Origin: a virus
DNA: 64,000 nt
IMG/VR virus record: IMGVR_UViG_3300035698_017726
Coordinates: 50,833 to 114,832 of that record
Direction: 5' to 3' (one strand)
The notes beneath the pieces were generated by a model. It searched no databases and had not been told where the DNA came from. It saw nothing but the letters and a program-made list of their open reading frames with translations. Shown in pieces: positions 50,314-56,434 of the stretch (within the stretch, counting starts at the first letter, position 1; each line of letters begins with the position of its first letter). The position numbers and the translations under genes were made by a program.

Positions 50314-51054
50314 CTAAGAAAGGATGAACTCGAAGAGGGGCTTACCGACAGCCTGGGCGGGGGCTGGGGAGCTGTTGGCCTCTTCTCTGGCGATGTGGAC
50401 AGCCTGGCGCAGCTTGTTGACCTTCTCCAGCATGGCCTTCTTCTTCGAGGCGCTCATGCAGCCAGAGAGGTTGGTCGTGACCCAAGTGCCTTCGATGATG
50501 TCCTCGGTGAGCTCAGTCCACTGGGCTGGGTGCTTCTCAGTGGCTTCGACGACTACGCGAGGGGTCTTCACCTTCTTGGACTTGTAGGTCTCGGTGGGCT
50601 TGCCCCGATACATCCGAGTACCGTCGTCGTACGCCCAAGGCTCCGAGGGGTCCAGCTCTGGGATGCGGGCCAGTACGCCGGCCATGTCCTTCAGCTGCTT
50701 CTCGAGGGAGAGCAGGAAAGGAACAGGGGCGTCCGCCAGGAGGATGACGCCATCCACTTCGACGCTGGCGAAAGCACCCATGTTGGCGAAGTCCCTGGTG
50801 GCTTCGGCATCCATCAGGTTGGTCCACTGAAGGACGCACTGGTCCAGTACGTCGTCGGTGCGCTTCTGCACCAGGATGTCCTTTTCCTGGTACTTGATGC
50901 CGTCTTCCTCTGCGGGCGTCCAGGCCTTGGTCTGCCCCTTGAAGAGGTCAGCCTTTGCCAGTGCCTTGTAGAGCTTGCTCAGCTCGGAGTTCGCTGCGGT
51001 CTTCACGTCCTTCGTGATGGCGATGACGTGAGAAAGTCTGCTTTTCTTGGCCAT
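50314..51054 (-). CDS. Hypothetical protein
   Basis: 246 residues, AAGGGAGCATTTC before the ATG. Mainly helical, soluble, with a central KYQEKDILVQKRTDDVLDQ segment. No catalytic motif recognised. Its stop lies 54 nt before the first permuted tRNA. Confidence 0.65.
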   Translation of the reverse strand: MAKKSRLSHVIAITKDVKTAANSELSKLYKALAKADLFKGQTKAWTPAEEDGIKYQEKDILVQKRTDDVLDQCVLQWTNLMDAEATRDFANMGAFASVEVDGVILLADAPVPFLLSLEKQLKDMAGVLARIPELDPSEPWAYDDGTRMYRGKPTETYKSKKVKTPRVVVEATEKHPAQWTELTEDIIEGTWVTTNLSGCMSASKKKAMLEKVNKLRQAVHIAREEANSSPAPAQAVGKPLFEFILS

Positions 51055-51102
51055 GAAATGCTCCCTTATTTGTAGGCTAAGTACTCTACTTGTAGCCGGA
51101 AA

Positions 51103-51294
51103 TCATGGTTTTTTTACATCTTCAGGAATAGAGGCCGGAAGTTCGTCTAGCTGTTGCCGCTCATCTTCGACAGCTTTCCGCTCCTGAACTATCTGCTGCT
51201 TGAGGCTACCCTTAGCTCCATTGACCTTGTGGGGCTTGCACATAAGACAGCCTGAGCGTCTATTCTTCGGTCTACCGCGTTTATGGTGGCCCAT
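51103..51294 (-). CDS. Small basic Cys-containing protein
   Basis: 63 residues, AGGATATAA before the ATG. Opens with HHKRGRPKNRRSGCLMCKPHK, a basic CxxC-H segment that could bind zinc and nucleic acid (AT-hook-like GRP), then a charged helix. Coupled to the gene upstream. Confidence 0.6.
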   Translation of the reverse strand: MGHHKRGRPKNRRSGCLMCKPHKVNGAKGSLKQQIVQERKAVEDERQQLDELPASIPEDVKKP

Positions 51295-51600
51295 TTATAT
51301 CCTGCAGAATCGAATACCGAAGTTCTTGCCTTTCTTCGTGAATGTCCATGTTCCTGTAACCAGTCCGTCCTTGAATAGATACATGACAGAGTCCAGATTA
51401 GAGAGGAACATCGTGAACTCTTTCTGGGTGAGCACGTCCTGGAAGACGGCGTAAGCCGCGCTCCGTCCTCGGTTGAACCTCAAGAATCGCAGAGTAGCGT
51501 CGAACTCGTAGATATCGATCCACTGCGAGCTGTTGTAGAGGCTCGGGTAGTGCTCTTGGTTCCCGTTCTTGTCGAAGGGTACTTTTCTGTCCCAGACCAT
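51295..51600 (-). CDS. Hypothetical protein
   Basis: 101 residues from ATG 51600 (CGGAGCC upstream, just after the Ser(CGA) tRNA). Aromatic, mixed alpha/beta. Its stop overlaps the next gene's ribosome binding site. Confidence 0.6.
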   Translation of the reverse strand: MVWDRKVPFDKNGNQEHYPSLYNSSQWIDIYEFDATLRFLRFNRGRSAAYAVFQDVLTQKEFTMFLSNLDSVMYLFKDGLVTGTWTFTKKGKNFGIRFCRI

Positions 51601-51621
51601 TCTGGCTCCGATGGTAGTTGG

Positions 51622-51707
51622 TGGCGGAGGGAGAGGGAGTCGAACCCTCAAGGCTTGCGCTCGGCTGATTTCGAATCAACTGCAGTCACCTATCTGCTTG
51701 CCCCTCC
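51622..51707 (-). tRNA. tRNA-Ser(CGA)
   Basis: Long variable arm, anticodon loop TTCGAAA, acceptor GGAGGGG/TCCCTCC, CCA encoded. The 5' end overlaps the end of the upstream CDS by 18 nt. Confidence 0.9.
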
Positions 51708-51944
51708 ACATGCTTTCATCAGCTCTTCTATCTCCCTAAGGAACCTAGAGTCCAGAGCTGCCATAGTCTCGTCGGACATCATGTTCGTATAGGCAGCAGC
51801 GAACTTCTGGTTCTTCATGAAGTCTCTGCCGTCCAAGAGATCCTGCTTGGTGAAGACCAAGGGCTCGACGGTCCAGATAGGAAACTGCGGCCATGCTCTG
51901 ACCGACCCATCGTTCCAGGACCATCTCTCGACCATGTAGATCAT
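51690..51944 (-). CDS. Small hypothetical protein
   Basis: 84 residues, ATGA overlap with the upstream gene. Trp-rich N-terminus and a helical C-terminus. The last codons and stop lie inside the Ser(CGA) tRNA. Confidence 0.6.
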   Translation of the reverse strand: MIYMVERWSWNDGSVRAWPQFPIWTVEPLVFTKQDLLDGRDFMKNQKFAAAYTNMMSDETMAALDSRFLREIEELMKACGGASR

Positions 51945-52261
51945 GGGTCCGGGATCGTGATCTGAGAGTTGTCCTTGTTACAGGGGTGGCGCAGAGCTTG
52001 GGCCATCAGAGCGATGATGTGGTCCTTAGCGAAGTCACTGACATCAGTGCTCCAGATAGGGGCGTCCATTGAGTCCTGTCCCTCTCTCATCTCTACTATA
52101 GGTCGTACCTCCCCAGTAGTTGCCCCACGTTTAGATAGGGCCAACACTACCCGGTAGATGTTGCAAAGACTGTCCCGTGGGGCGTCCAAGTCTATTTCTG
52201 CGATGACTCTGGGAAAGGTTGTGTCATCTGGTAGGGCGCAACCAATTTGTCCTGAGAACAT
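51941..52261 (-). CDS. Hypothetical protein
   Basis: 106 residues, start overlaps the upstream stop (TAATG). Mixed alpha/beta; middle gene of a three-gene coupled set. No family. Confidence 0.55.
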   Translation of the reverse strand: MFSGQIGCALPDDTTFPRVIAEIDLDAPRDSLCNIYRVVLALSKRGATTGEVRPIVEMREGQDSMDAPIWSTDVSDFAKDHIIALMAQALRHPCNKDNSQITIPDP

Positions 52262-52545
52262 TACCAGGTCTCGTAGTCGGTGAAGTCCAACACTTTGCCG
52301 GATTGGAGATGGGTCGCGGTCTTGACGAGGCCTATCCCCGTGGGGACGAACATGAAGGCTACTCCCGCAATCCCTTTACCAGCGATGATTGATTCCTCAT
52401 CGCTGAGCTCCGCCCACCTCTTGACTCTTGCGCACTCTTCTGGCGTAAGCTCGAAGCGCACTCTCCAGGTTCCTTGGTGCGAGAAACAGGCACTTCCGTC
52501 GCTACTATCGTCTAGTTTGCTCTGTACAATTTTTTCGTCTTCCAC
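52261..52545 (-). CDS. Small hypothetical protein
   Basis: 94 residues from GTG 52545 with GGAGCGAAA upstream. An acidic start, a charged helix (LTPEECARVKRWAEL), and a Gly-rich hydrophobic stretch (IAGKGIAGVAFMFVPTGIGLV). First gene of the coupled set. Confidence 0.55.
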   Translation of the reverse strand: MEDEKIVQSKLDDSSDGSACFSHQGTWRVRFELTPEECARVKRWAELSDEESIIAGKGIAGVAFMFVPTGIGLVKTATHLQSGKVLDFTDYETW

Positions 52546-52558
52546 TTTCGCTCCTTGT

Positions 52559-52644
52559 TGGCGGAGAGCAGGGGAGTCGAACCCCTAAGGCTTTCGCTCG
52601 ACTGATTTCAAATCAGCTGCCGTCACCCATCGGCTTGGCTCTCC
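52559..52644 (-). tRNA. tRNA-Ser(TGA)
   Basis: Long variable arm, anticodon loop TTTGAAA, acceptor GGAGAGC/GCTCTCC, CCA encoded. Confidence 0.9.
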
Positions 52645-52649
52645 AAGAT

Positions 52650-52733
52650 TGGTGCCTAGGAAGGGACTCGAACCCTCACGGCCGAAGCCACCCAGTTTTA
52701 AGCCAGGCATGTCTGCCATTCCATCACCTAGGC
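52650..52733 (-). tRNA. tRNA-Leu(TAA)
   Basis: Long variable arm, anticodon loop CTTAAAA, acceptor GCCTAGG/CCTAGGC, CCA encoded. Confidence 0.9.
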
Positions 52734-52777
52734 AGTGTGATGTTTGTACTGTGTACCCATTATCTGGATACTGAATG

Positions 52778-52865
52778 TGGCGGAGAGTGAGGGATTCGAA
52801 CCCTCGTACCTTACGGCGCACCGCTTAGCAGGCGGGCCTCTTTGTCCTATCTCGAGCAACTCTCC
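52778..52865 (-). tRNA. tRNA-Ser(GCT)
   Basis: Long variable arm, anticodon loop CTGCTAA, acceptor GGAGAGT/ACTCTCC, CCA encoded. The first base is shared with the stop codon of the upstream gene. Confidence 0.88.
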
Positions 52866-53167
52866 TAATTTCCGTCTTTTGGGAACTCTTCGACTACCCC
52901 TCCGATGGGGGTGCGGGTACCAAACATCTCCTCCATCTTGTCGTTGTCCACATACATCTTGGTGATGGTACCTGCGACGCCTCTTTTTCCTTCATCAAAG
53001 AGGATAACTGGTGCCTGTTCCCCGTTTCTTTTGTGCGCCTCAATCACAGCTTTGTCGTAGTAGTTCGTGCCCTTCATGCGGACAGGACCCATGTTCTTAG
53101 CCCTCTCTCCGGGGCAGACGATGTACCAGTGGTCCCCGCGTGCTTCGACGGTCCACTTCTTATCCAT
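52865..53167 (-). CDS. Hypothetical protein
   Basis: 100 residues, GGAGAAGCTCA before the ATG. Beta-rich (WTVEARGDHWYIVCPGE) then a charged helical C-terminus. The stop touches the Ser(GCT) tRNA. Confidence 0.6.
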   Translation of the reverse strand: MDKKWTVEARGDHWYIVCPGERAKNMGPVRMKGTNYYDKAVIEAHKRNGEQAPVILFDEGKRGVAGTITKMYVDNDKMEEMFGTRTPIGGVVEEFPKDGN

Positions 53168-53258
53168 TGAGCTTCTCCAGCTCAGCGTCCTTGCGCATGA
53201 TGACCTCGGCTAGGTCTCTGATGGCGCTGTTGTACCTGTTCATGATTGCCGTCTCCAT
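53160..53258 (-). CDS. Possible short helical peptide
   Basis: 32 codons from ATG 53258, overlapping the next gene's start by 8 nt. Charged amphipathic helix ending ELEKLNG. No clear ribosome binding site; an internal ATG (53243) has GGAG upstream. Confidence 0.35.
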   Translation of the reverse strand: METAIMNRYNSAIRDLAEVIMRKDAELEKLNG

Positions 53259-53296
53259 AGCAATTCTGTCGGCTACCCACAGCTACGGCCTATAAA

Positions 53297-53373
53297 TGGC
53301 ATGTCTGGGAGGAATTGAACCTCCAACCTTCGGATTTGGAATCCGGTGCTCTGCCTAATTGAGCTACAGACAT
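53297..53373 (-). tRNA. tRNA-Trp(CCA)
   Basis: Acceptor ATGTCTG/CAGACAT, anticodon loop TTCCAAA, CCA encoded. Confidence 0.88.
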
Positions 53374-53379
53374 ACAATG

Positions 53380-53487
53380 TGGTGGAGAACAGAGGGACTC
53401 GAACTCCTCATTCACCGGCCAAGCTACCTCACAGGAAAACCTGGGTAGCTTCGCTACGTGCTCTTTCCGATTAGAAGGATGCTCCCC
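53380..53487 (-). ncRNA. tRNA-like RNA with extra hairpins
   Basis: 108 nt. Ends pair GGGGAGC/GTTCTCC (wobbles included) followed by A-CCA; T-loop TTCGAGT on an imperfect stem. The central part forms either GTAGC-GAA-GCTAC or GCTACC-CAGG-TTTT-CCTG-GGTAGC, which exclude each other. No standard anticodon loop can be assigned. Confidence 0.5.
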
Positions 53488-53491
53488 ACAA

Positions 53492-53575
53492 TGGTGTGCA
53501 TGGAGGGACTTGAACCCTCATGTCCTAAGACACGAGGCCCTCGACCTCGCGCGTCTGCCATTCCGCCACACGCAC
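53492..53575 (-). tRNA. tRNA-Leu(GAG)
   Basis: Long variable arm, anticodon stem CGAGG/CCTCG with loop TCGAGGG (C33 instead of U33), acceptor GTGCGTG/CATGCAC, CCA encoded. Confidence 0.8.
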
Positions 53576-53580
53576 ACAAA

Positions 53581-53778
53581 CTATCCAGGTACTGCGAACT
53601 TTCTTACGGTTCGCCTACCCAATTGGACCTCATCGCCAGGCTTTACGTCGGCCATGATGTCCTTCACTACCTTGCCATTGATCTTGACCCATCCCGAGGC
53701 CAACAGTCTGCGGGCCTGAGAATGGGACTGTACTACTCCGGCGTCACCCATGGCCTTGACGGCTTTGATGAACTCCAT
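53581..53778 (-). CDS. S4-domain RNA-binding protein
   Basis: 65 residues from ATG 53778 with GGGAGAG upstream. Nearly the whole protein is one S4 domain: FIKAVKAMGDAGVVQSHSQARRLLASGWVKINGKVV, then the KPGDEVQLGRR strand. S4 proteins bind structured RNA such as rRNA or tRNA. Its leader is the tRNA-like element at 53794-53891, a possible binding or autoregulatory site. Confidence 0.8.
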   Translation of the reverse strand: MEFIKAVKAMGDAGVVQSHSQARRLLASGWVKINGKVVKDIMADVKPGDEVQLGRRTVRKFAVPG

Positions 53779-53793
53779 AATCTCTCCCGTTGA

Positions 53794-53891
53794 AATGCTG
53801 CAGACCACCCACTTCGGAGTGCCCACTCGCCTATGTAGGAAGCCCGCCCCTTGCGGGACAGGGCGGGAGTTGAACCCGCATAGTCTGCATT
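53794..53891 (-). ncRNA. Permuted tRNA-like element in the leader of the S4 gene
   Basis: In transcription order: TGCAGAC, TAT, T-arm GCGGG-TTCAACT-CCCGC (a tmRNA-type T-arm sequence), CCTGTCC-C-GCA, a 3-nt link, GGGCGGG (pairs 7/7 with CCTGTCC using two G-U), a region with GAGTG/CACTC, then GTCTGCA, which pairs 7/7 with the first segment. Read circularly this is an acceptor stem, T-arm and anticodon-like stem; the D-arm is not standard. Confidence 0.45.
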
Positions 53892-53893
53892 GA

Positions 53894-53982
53894 TGGTGGC
53901 CATGGGGAGACTCGAACTCCCAAGGGGATGCATGCCCCACTGCGCCCTGAACGCAGCGCGTTTACCTTTTCGCCACATGGCC
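53894..53982 (-). tRNA. tRNA-Leu(CAG)
   Basis: Long variable arm, anticodon loop TTCAGGG, acceptor GGCCATG/CATGGCC, CCA encoded. Confidence 0.9.
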
Positions 53983-53987
53983 TAAAA

Positions 53988-54071
53988 TGGTGCGCAGAGA
54001 GGGACTTGAACCCTCACACCCGAAGGCACCGGGTCCTAAACCCGGCGTGTCTGCCATTCCACCACCTGCGC
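53988..54071 (-). tRNA. tRNA-Leu(TAG)
   Basis: Long variable arm, anticodon loop TTTAGGA, acceptor GCGCAGG/TCTGCGC, CCA encoded. Confidence 0.9.
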
Positions 54072-54077
54072 ATTTTG

Positions 54078-54177
54078 TCTCTTTCGCCGGCGACGATCCG
54101 GCTAAACACCGTCCCCGCCATCAAGGCTCGCAAACTCCCCGACCCGCCTGGCGTACACCCAAGGCGGCAGAAAGAGA
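54078..54177 (-). ncRNA. Structured spacer RNA closed by an 8-bp stem
   Basis: Between Cys and Leu(TAG) tRNAs. Ends pair TCTCTTTC/GAAAGAGA. A 5' arm CCGCC-TGG/CCA-GGCGG and a 3' arm GCCGG-ATCGTCG-CCGGC give a cloverleaf-like outline; the 3' loop ATCGTCG is identical to the odd T-loop of the Gly(GCC) gene at 41099. Confidence 0.4.
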
Positions 54178-54187
54178 TCAGGCGATA

Positions 54188-54262
54188 TGGAGATGACGAT
54201 GGGAATTGAACCCACGCTAATGGGTTTTGCAAACCCATGCCTTACCGCTTGGCTACGTCATC
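54188..54262 (-). tRNA. tRNA-Cys(GCA)
   Basis: Acceptor GATGACG/CGTCATC, anticodon loop TTGCAAA, T-CCA encoded. Confidence 0.9.
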
Positions 54263-54265
54263 CAA

Positions 54266-54341
54266 TGGTGGAGCTGGGGGGAATCGAACCCCCGACCCCC
54301 TGAATGCCATTCAGGTGCTCTCCCAACTGAGCTACAGTCCC
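54266..54341 (-). tRNA. tRNA-Ala(GGC)
   Basis: Anticodon loop ATGGCAT, G3-U70 in the acceptor (one A-C mismatch beside it), CCA encoded. Confidence 0.87.
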
Positions 54342-54430
54342 ACAATGCTAATTCAAACCTACTCAGTAACTATAGCCTGCTTTCGGTATACATCTATCTT
54401 GTGCCGTTTTGAGCAGGTCTTTTCAAGTAA

Positions 54431-54506
54431 TGGTGGTTAGGGGCGGAGTTGAACCGCCGACATAGGGATTTTCAGTCCCCCGTTCTACCAACTGAACTAC
54501 CCAACC
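54431..54506 (-). tRNA. tRNA-Phe(GAA)
   Basis: Acceptor GGTTGGG/CCTAACC, anticodon loop CTGAAAA, CCA encoded. Confidence 0.9.
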
Positions 54507-54512
54507 ACGGCG

Positions 54513-54641
54513 TCACCAAGGTGGCAGCAAGCCACCTATCTGCCTCACTCTTAGAGCTCTACTCAGGCCTCTTGGGGTCCGGGTAGAGACTCCTACTGGA
54601 GAGGAGATGGATATTTCTCCGCTCGAGAAGTCTATCAACAT
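54513..54641 (-). CDS. Short peptide gene between tRNAs
   Basis: 42 codons from ATG 54641 with GGGAGAAAC upstream. Ser-rich N-terminus and basic C-terminus. A GTGGC/GCCAC hairpin overlaps its 3' end. Confidence 0.45.
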   Translation of the reverse strand: MLIDFSSGEISISSPVGVSTRTPRGLSRALRVRQIGGLLPPW

Positions 54642-54653
54642 GTTTCTCCCCAA

Positions 54654-54739
54654 TGGCGGAGACGACAGGATTCGAACCTGCGGAGCTTTCACCCTCCTGC
54701 TTTCCAAGCAGGTGCCATAAGCCTCTCGACCACGTCTCC
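54654..54739 (-). tRNA. tRNA-Ser(GGA)
   Basis: Long variable arm, anticodon loop TTGGAAA, acceptor GGAGACG/CGTCTCC, CCA encoded. Confidence 0.9.
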
Positions 54740-54961
54740 TTATTGAAGGCTGAGCTGCCTGTGCCTTTCTTGCTCGTAAGCCATGAAGATCCCATCCAGT
54801 ACTGATGGGCACATCTCCAGTTGCTGCTCAGCTATCTTGAACTCGATATTCCCTGGTCCTCTGAAGTAGAGCTGGTCGGCGACCTTCTTCAGCATCCTGA
54901 CTCCCATCTGGTACTCTTCCAGAATGCTGTTCGTCCCTTCAACGGTGAGTTCAGAGGCCAT
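54740..54961 (-). CDS. Small helical protein
   Basis: 73 residues from ATG 54961 with AGGAGATTCC upstream. Two helices, no motif. Lies exactly between Tyr and Ser tRNAs with its stop abutting the Ser 5' end. Confidence 0.6.
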   Translation of the reverse strand: MASELTVEGTNSILEEYQMGVRMLKKVADQLYFRGPGNIEFKIAEQQLEMCPSVLDGIFMAYEQERHRQLSLQ

Positions 54962-55002
54962 GGAATCTCCTAGAGCGTCCGTCCAGTCTACCGTGTAGCG
55001 GA

Positions 55003-55091
55003 TGGTGGGGGTAGAGGGAATCGAACCCACTCGGGACTTTAAGCCACCGGCTTTACAGGCCAGCCCGTCTTCCTTAGCGGTCTACACCCCC
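55003..55091 (-). tRNA. tRNA-Tyr(GTA)
   Basis: Long variable arm, anticodon loop CTGTAAA, acceptor GGGGGTG/TACCCCC, CCA encoded. Confidence 0.9.
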
Positions 55092-55099
55092 ACAGTAAA

Positions 55100-55184
55100 T
55101 GGTGCGCGAGGAGGGATTCGAACCCTCACGACTCTAGGCCACTGGAATTTGAACCCAGCGCGTCTGCCATTCCGCCACTCGCGC
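55100..55184 (-). tRNA. tRNA-Leu(CAA)
   Basis: Long variable arm, anticodon loop TTCAAAT, acceptor GCGCGAG/CTCGCGC, CCA encoded. First tRNA of the leftward array in transcription order. Confidence 0.9.
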
Positions 55185-55216
55185 GAAAACTACCATCGTA
55201 TTCAGAATGTCAAAGA

Positions 55217-55246
55217 AAAAGGCCCGCCTGGAGGGGCGGGCCTTTT
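55217..55246 (-). terminator. Strong terminator bounding the tRNA array
   Basis: AAAAGGCCCGCC/GGCGGGCCTTTT, 12-bp stem with U-tract on both strands. Confidence 0.88.
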
Positions 55247-55269
55247 CATGTCGCGGTTCGCGTTGAGAG

Positions 55270-55347
55270 CTAGGCCCGCCCTCGGATCTCGGCCAGGAGG
55301 CTCGAGGCCCAATAGGAAAAGCAGGACAATGACATTACGCGGTTCAT
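55270..55347 (-). CDS. Mini-ORF upstream of a terminator
   Basis: 25 codons from ATG 55347 with AGGGTAAGAGC upstream, ending 24 nt before the terminator. Product has a hydrophobic middle. The same promoter-side layout as the mini-ORF at 49181-49270 suggests a leader peptide or attenuator. Confidence 0.4.
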   Translation of the reverse strand: MNRVMSLSCFSYWASSLLAEIRGRA

Positions 55348-55356
55348 GCTCTTACC

Positions 55357-55593
55357 CTAATGAGGTTCGTCTTCAGGTGTCAACAAGGTCGGCGAACTTT
55401 TCTCGCGAACTACGACGCGTGCTCCAGACCAGTCTTCACTGCTAATCGTCCAGAACACGCGTATAACCTCGTATCTACTCTCTCCGACTTCTATCTCTTC
55501 GCCCTCTCTGGGAACCATGCCGGTGAAGTAAACCTTCACGGCTCCGAACTCACTCAGTATCGCGTGGCGCGTTTTTCGGGATGATGTCTTCAA
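55357..55593 (-). CDS. Small beta-rich hypothetical protein
   Basis: 78 residues if TTG 55593 is used (GAGGTGAGA upstream, overlapping the DHH gene by 44 nt); GTG 55539 is an alternative. The core VKVYFTGMVPREGEEIEVGE looks like a small barrel. Function unknown. Confidence 0.5.
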   Translation of the reverse strand: MKTSSRKTRHAILSEFGAVKVYFTGMVPREGEEIEVGESRYEVIRVFWTISSEDWSGARVVVREKSSPTLLTPEDEPH

Positions 55594-56434
55594 ATCTCAC
55601 CTCATCTACTAAGTAGCCTGACGCACGTTCGTGACCTCCGCCTCCTCTTTGAAGGGCCAAGGCCCCGACGTCGAAGCCATTGGACCTGAGCTCCACCTTC
55701 CCGAACTCAGGAAGATAGACGGCTCCGTAGTTGGCTCCCGCTTCGTTGGCGAGCTGATGTCCTAGCTGAGAAGTATGCCTGGAGGCGATTACCCATGCGA
55801 AGGTGTCACCGTTCTCGTCCACGCCCAGTGTGGCCCGATGCATCTTGGCCCTGATGTAGCCTCTCTCCTGCCTGACAAGGTTGGCGACTACCAACGATTC
55901 TTCTGACGTCAGGAGAGGGGTCGGCTCTCTGTTCAAGAAGTACTTCCGCCCGAAGAATGCCCTCAGCCTGTCCAGGCCATCGCCCACCAGCCAGAGGTCG
56001 GCGTCTTCTCTCAACCATAGGTCTCTGGCATTAACGGCCATCACCCATTCTGGCAGGTGGGGGTACTTCCCCTTCAGCTCCAAGAACGAAGGGAACCAGT
56101 GCTGGAACACCAGAGCTGTACCGCTCATGGAGTCGTCGTAGACGACGGTAGCATGCTCCCACAGGTTCTCTAGCGCCTTCAGCGCAGATCTCTTGTGGTG
56201 GTCAATGATGGTGACTTTCGCTCCCTTGAAGAGAAGTAGCTCGGTCAGCACTTTCTTCCCTGGGACGATATCCGTAAGGATGATCTCGTCGTAGTCCTCC
56301 ATGCATTTCTCGACGGTCCGGTCGATGTCGTTGTACCCGCAGAAGAAAGTCTTTCTCTGCGGGTGAACCATGCCTACCAGTACAGAGCACCCGAAGCCGT
56401 CCAAGTCACTGTGCGTGATGTGCGCTATCTTCAT
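55550..56434 (-). CDS. DHH/DHHA1 family phosphoesterase
   Basis: 294 residues, ATGA overlap with the upstream gene. HITHSDLDGFGCSV (about 5-18) and IDHHKRS (about 77-83) are the DHH metal motifs; GGGGHERASGY (about 266-276) is the DHHA1 substrate-binding signature. Family members (NrnA, RecJ-like, GdpP-like) hydrolyse nanoRNA, DNA ends or cyclic dinucleotides. A nanoRNase or cyclic-nucleotide role is likely. Confidence 0.82.
   Translation of the reverse strand: MKIAHITHSDLDGFGCSVLVGMVHPQRKTFFCGYNDIDRTVEKCMEDYDEIILTDIVPGKKVLTELLLFKGAKVTIIDHHKRSALKALENLWEHATVVYDDSMSGTALVFQHWFPSFLELKGKYPHLPEWVMAVNARDLWLREDADLWLVGDGLDRLRAFFGRKYFLNREPTPLLTSEESLVVANLVRQERGYIRAKMHRATLGVDENGDTFAWVIASRHTSQLGHQLANEAGANYGAVYLPEFGKVELRSNGFDVGALALQRGGGGHERASGYLVDEVRFEDIIPKNAPRDTE

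Noticed and set aside
53794-53891. tmRNA gene, suggested by the T-arm GCGGGTTCAACTCCCGC
   Set aside because: No tag-peptide frame, no pseudoknots and no CCA end; the acceptor partner is in permuted order and the whole RNA is under 100 nt.
36521-55184. CRISPR-like array, suggested by regularly spaced similar segments
   Set aside because: The repeated segments are tRNA T-arms (TTCGAAC/TTCRA) with differing flanks; there are no identical direct repeats with uniform spacers.
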